Below, in pieces: positions 21,091 through 21,865 of a stretch of DNA of 21,865 bases (positions within the stretch are counted from its first letter, which is position 1; every line of letters starts with the position of its first letter). Where the stretch lies: the NCBI GenBank assembly GCA_045652245.1, contig JAZRTY010000012.1, positions 1 to 21,865 of the forward strand, read 5' to 3'. The stretch is from SIG622 sp045652245 (GTDB taxonomy: Bacteria > Bacillota > Clostridia > Oscillospirales > CAG-382). Position numbers and translations under genes: made by a program. The notes under the pieces were generated by a model, which ran no database searches, was not told where the DNA came from, and saw nothing but the letters and a program-made list of their open reading frames with translations.

Positions 21091-21795
21091 ATGGAAGAAA
21101 AGAAAAAAATCCTGATTGTCGAGGACGAAAAAGATATCTCGGAAATCCTTGCCTATAACATAAAACGTCAGGGCTATGACGTAGATACAGCATACGACGG
21201 AGAAACAGGTCTACAGAAAGCACTAAGCGGTGACTTTGACCTGATTCTGCTTGACGTGATGCTTCCGAAAATGGACGGCTTTGAAATCTGCCGCAGAGTC
21301 AGAGAAAAGCTTGAAACACCGATAATAATTCTGACAGCACGAGAAGAAGAAAATGACAAAATCCAGGGACTTGACCTGGGGGCTGACGACTATATGACAA
21401 AACCCTTCAGTCTGGGAGAGCTTTCATCAAGAATAAAAGCTAATATCCGCAGATATTCGGGTGAGCTTAAGAAGATTGTAGGAGAAAGTGCCGACGGAAC
21501 GGTAATTTATATCGGAGACCTCGTGATTGATACCGAGAATATTTCGGTTAAAAAGAACGGTACCGAAATTTCCCTTACAAAAACAGAGTACGACCTGTTA
21601 TCCTACCTTGCAAAGAACAGAGGAACAAAATTCTCGCAGGAAAAACTGCTTGAGGCAGTTTGGGGAAGTGGAGAGTATTACGATTTGCGTACCGTTGACG
21701 TAACTGTTCGCAGACTCCGTCAGAAAATCGAGGATAACCCCTCCGAACCACGTTATATCCTCAATATGCGTGGCGTCGGTTATTATCTGGCTTAA
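21091..21795 (+). CDS. OmpR/PhoB-family response regulator, WalR-like
   Basis: Two-component DNA-binding regulator, 234 aa. Receiver domain (about 5-120): acidic pocket E11/D12, phospho-acceptor D55 (LILLDVMLPKMDG), T82 and K104 (DYMTKPF). The C-terminal winged helix (about 135-234) ends TVDVTVRRLRQKIEDNPSEP followed by MRGVGYYL, close to the recognition-helix segment of WalR/YycF, the essential cell-wall regulator of Firmicutes. PhoP/PhoB-type regulators are the alternative, so no gene name is given. ATG start with AAGGTGG about 10 nt upstream. The partner kinase is not within the window; only 70 bases remain. An R2 triple hairpin precedes the gene and an R1 follows it. Confidence 0.93.
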   Translation: MEEKKKILIVEDEKDISEILAYNIKRQGYDVDTAYDGETGLQKALSGDFDLILLDVMLPKMDGFEICRRVREKLETPIIILTAREEENDKIQGLDLGADDYMTKPFSLGELSSRIKANIRRYSGELKKIVGESADGTVIYIGDLVIDTENISVKKNGTEISLTKTEYDLLSYLAKNRGTKFSQEKLLEAVWGSGEYYDLRTVDVTVRRLRQKIEDNPSEPRYILNMRGVGYYLA

Positions 21796-21807
21796 TTCAT
21801 TCTTTAT

Positions 21808-21865
21808 GGGGGCTGCTCGCCCCCAAACCCCTATACGCAGGGACTCCGTCCCCTGCACCCCTGCG
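21808..21865 (+). repeat. R1-type 3' element after the response regulator (cut by window end)
   Basis: GGGGGC-TGCTC-GCCCCC starts 12 nt after the stop, followed by AAACCCC and a second GCAGGGAC-TCC-GTCCCCTGC hairpin. As after gyrB, a second GC hairpin follows the first. The rest lies beyond the window. Confidence 0.75.

Overview
The window is a chromosomal origin segment from a Clostridia-type Firmicute, most likely an Oscillospiraceae/Ruminococcus-like gut anaerobe. The clues are the dnaA-oriC-dnaN-recF-remB-gyrB core, purine-rich Shine-Dalgarno sites, moderately low GC, and intergenic DNA crowded with short GC-clamped hairpin repeats. No rRNA, tRNA, transposase, phage gene or true CRISPR array is visible.

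Layout. (1) 1-3506: a two-gene minus-strand sugar operon (L-fucose/arabinose-isomerase-like protein, then a D-psicose/tagatose 3-epimerase-like protein), divergent from an AraC regulator with a PocR sensor domain. (2) 3507-4852: prfB (release factor 2), without the usual programmed frameshift, behind its own promoter and a chain of four hairpins. (3) 5565-8489: a small membrane protein and a Cu(I) P-type ATPase with a CopZ-like domain fused at its C terminus. (4) 8711-9435, minus strand: a SLOG-type protein preceded by what looks like an independently transcribed, rod-shaped structured RNA with a consensus promoter and an intrinsic terminator. This module lies between two identical 47-bp direct repeats. 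(5) 9654-17850: dnaA, an oriC with tandem DnaA boxes and DnaA-trios, dnaN, recF, remB and gyrB. (6) 18091-20718: alaS. (7) 21091-21795: an OmpR/WalR-like response regulator.

The replication genes work together: DnaA opens oriC, DnaN is the sliding clamp, RecF loads RecA at gaps and GyrB is the gyrase ATPase subunit. RemB is a small DNA-binding regulator found at this locus in Firmicutes. The yaaA gene expected between dnaN and recF, gyrA after gyrB, and rpmH/rnpA upstream of dnaA are all absent from the window.

The most unusual content lies between genes. I separate five repeat types, named here only for convenience. R1 is a three-hairpin element starting a few bases after most stop codons. 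R2 is a triple hairpin whose stems covary among four copies. R3 is a 'CCTTCCCC...GGATGAGGGG' element. R4 is an ordered chain of small hairpins separated by ATGAATTG, sitting just upstream of genes. R5 is an element of about 88 bp repeated nearly identically in the dnaN-recF and recF-remB gaps. They fill most of the 4853-5564, 12781-13642, 14819-15483, 17851-18090 and 20719-21090 gaps. All calls come from reading the sequence; no database search or folding program was run.
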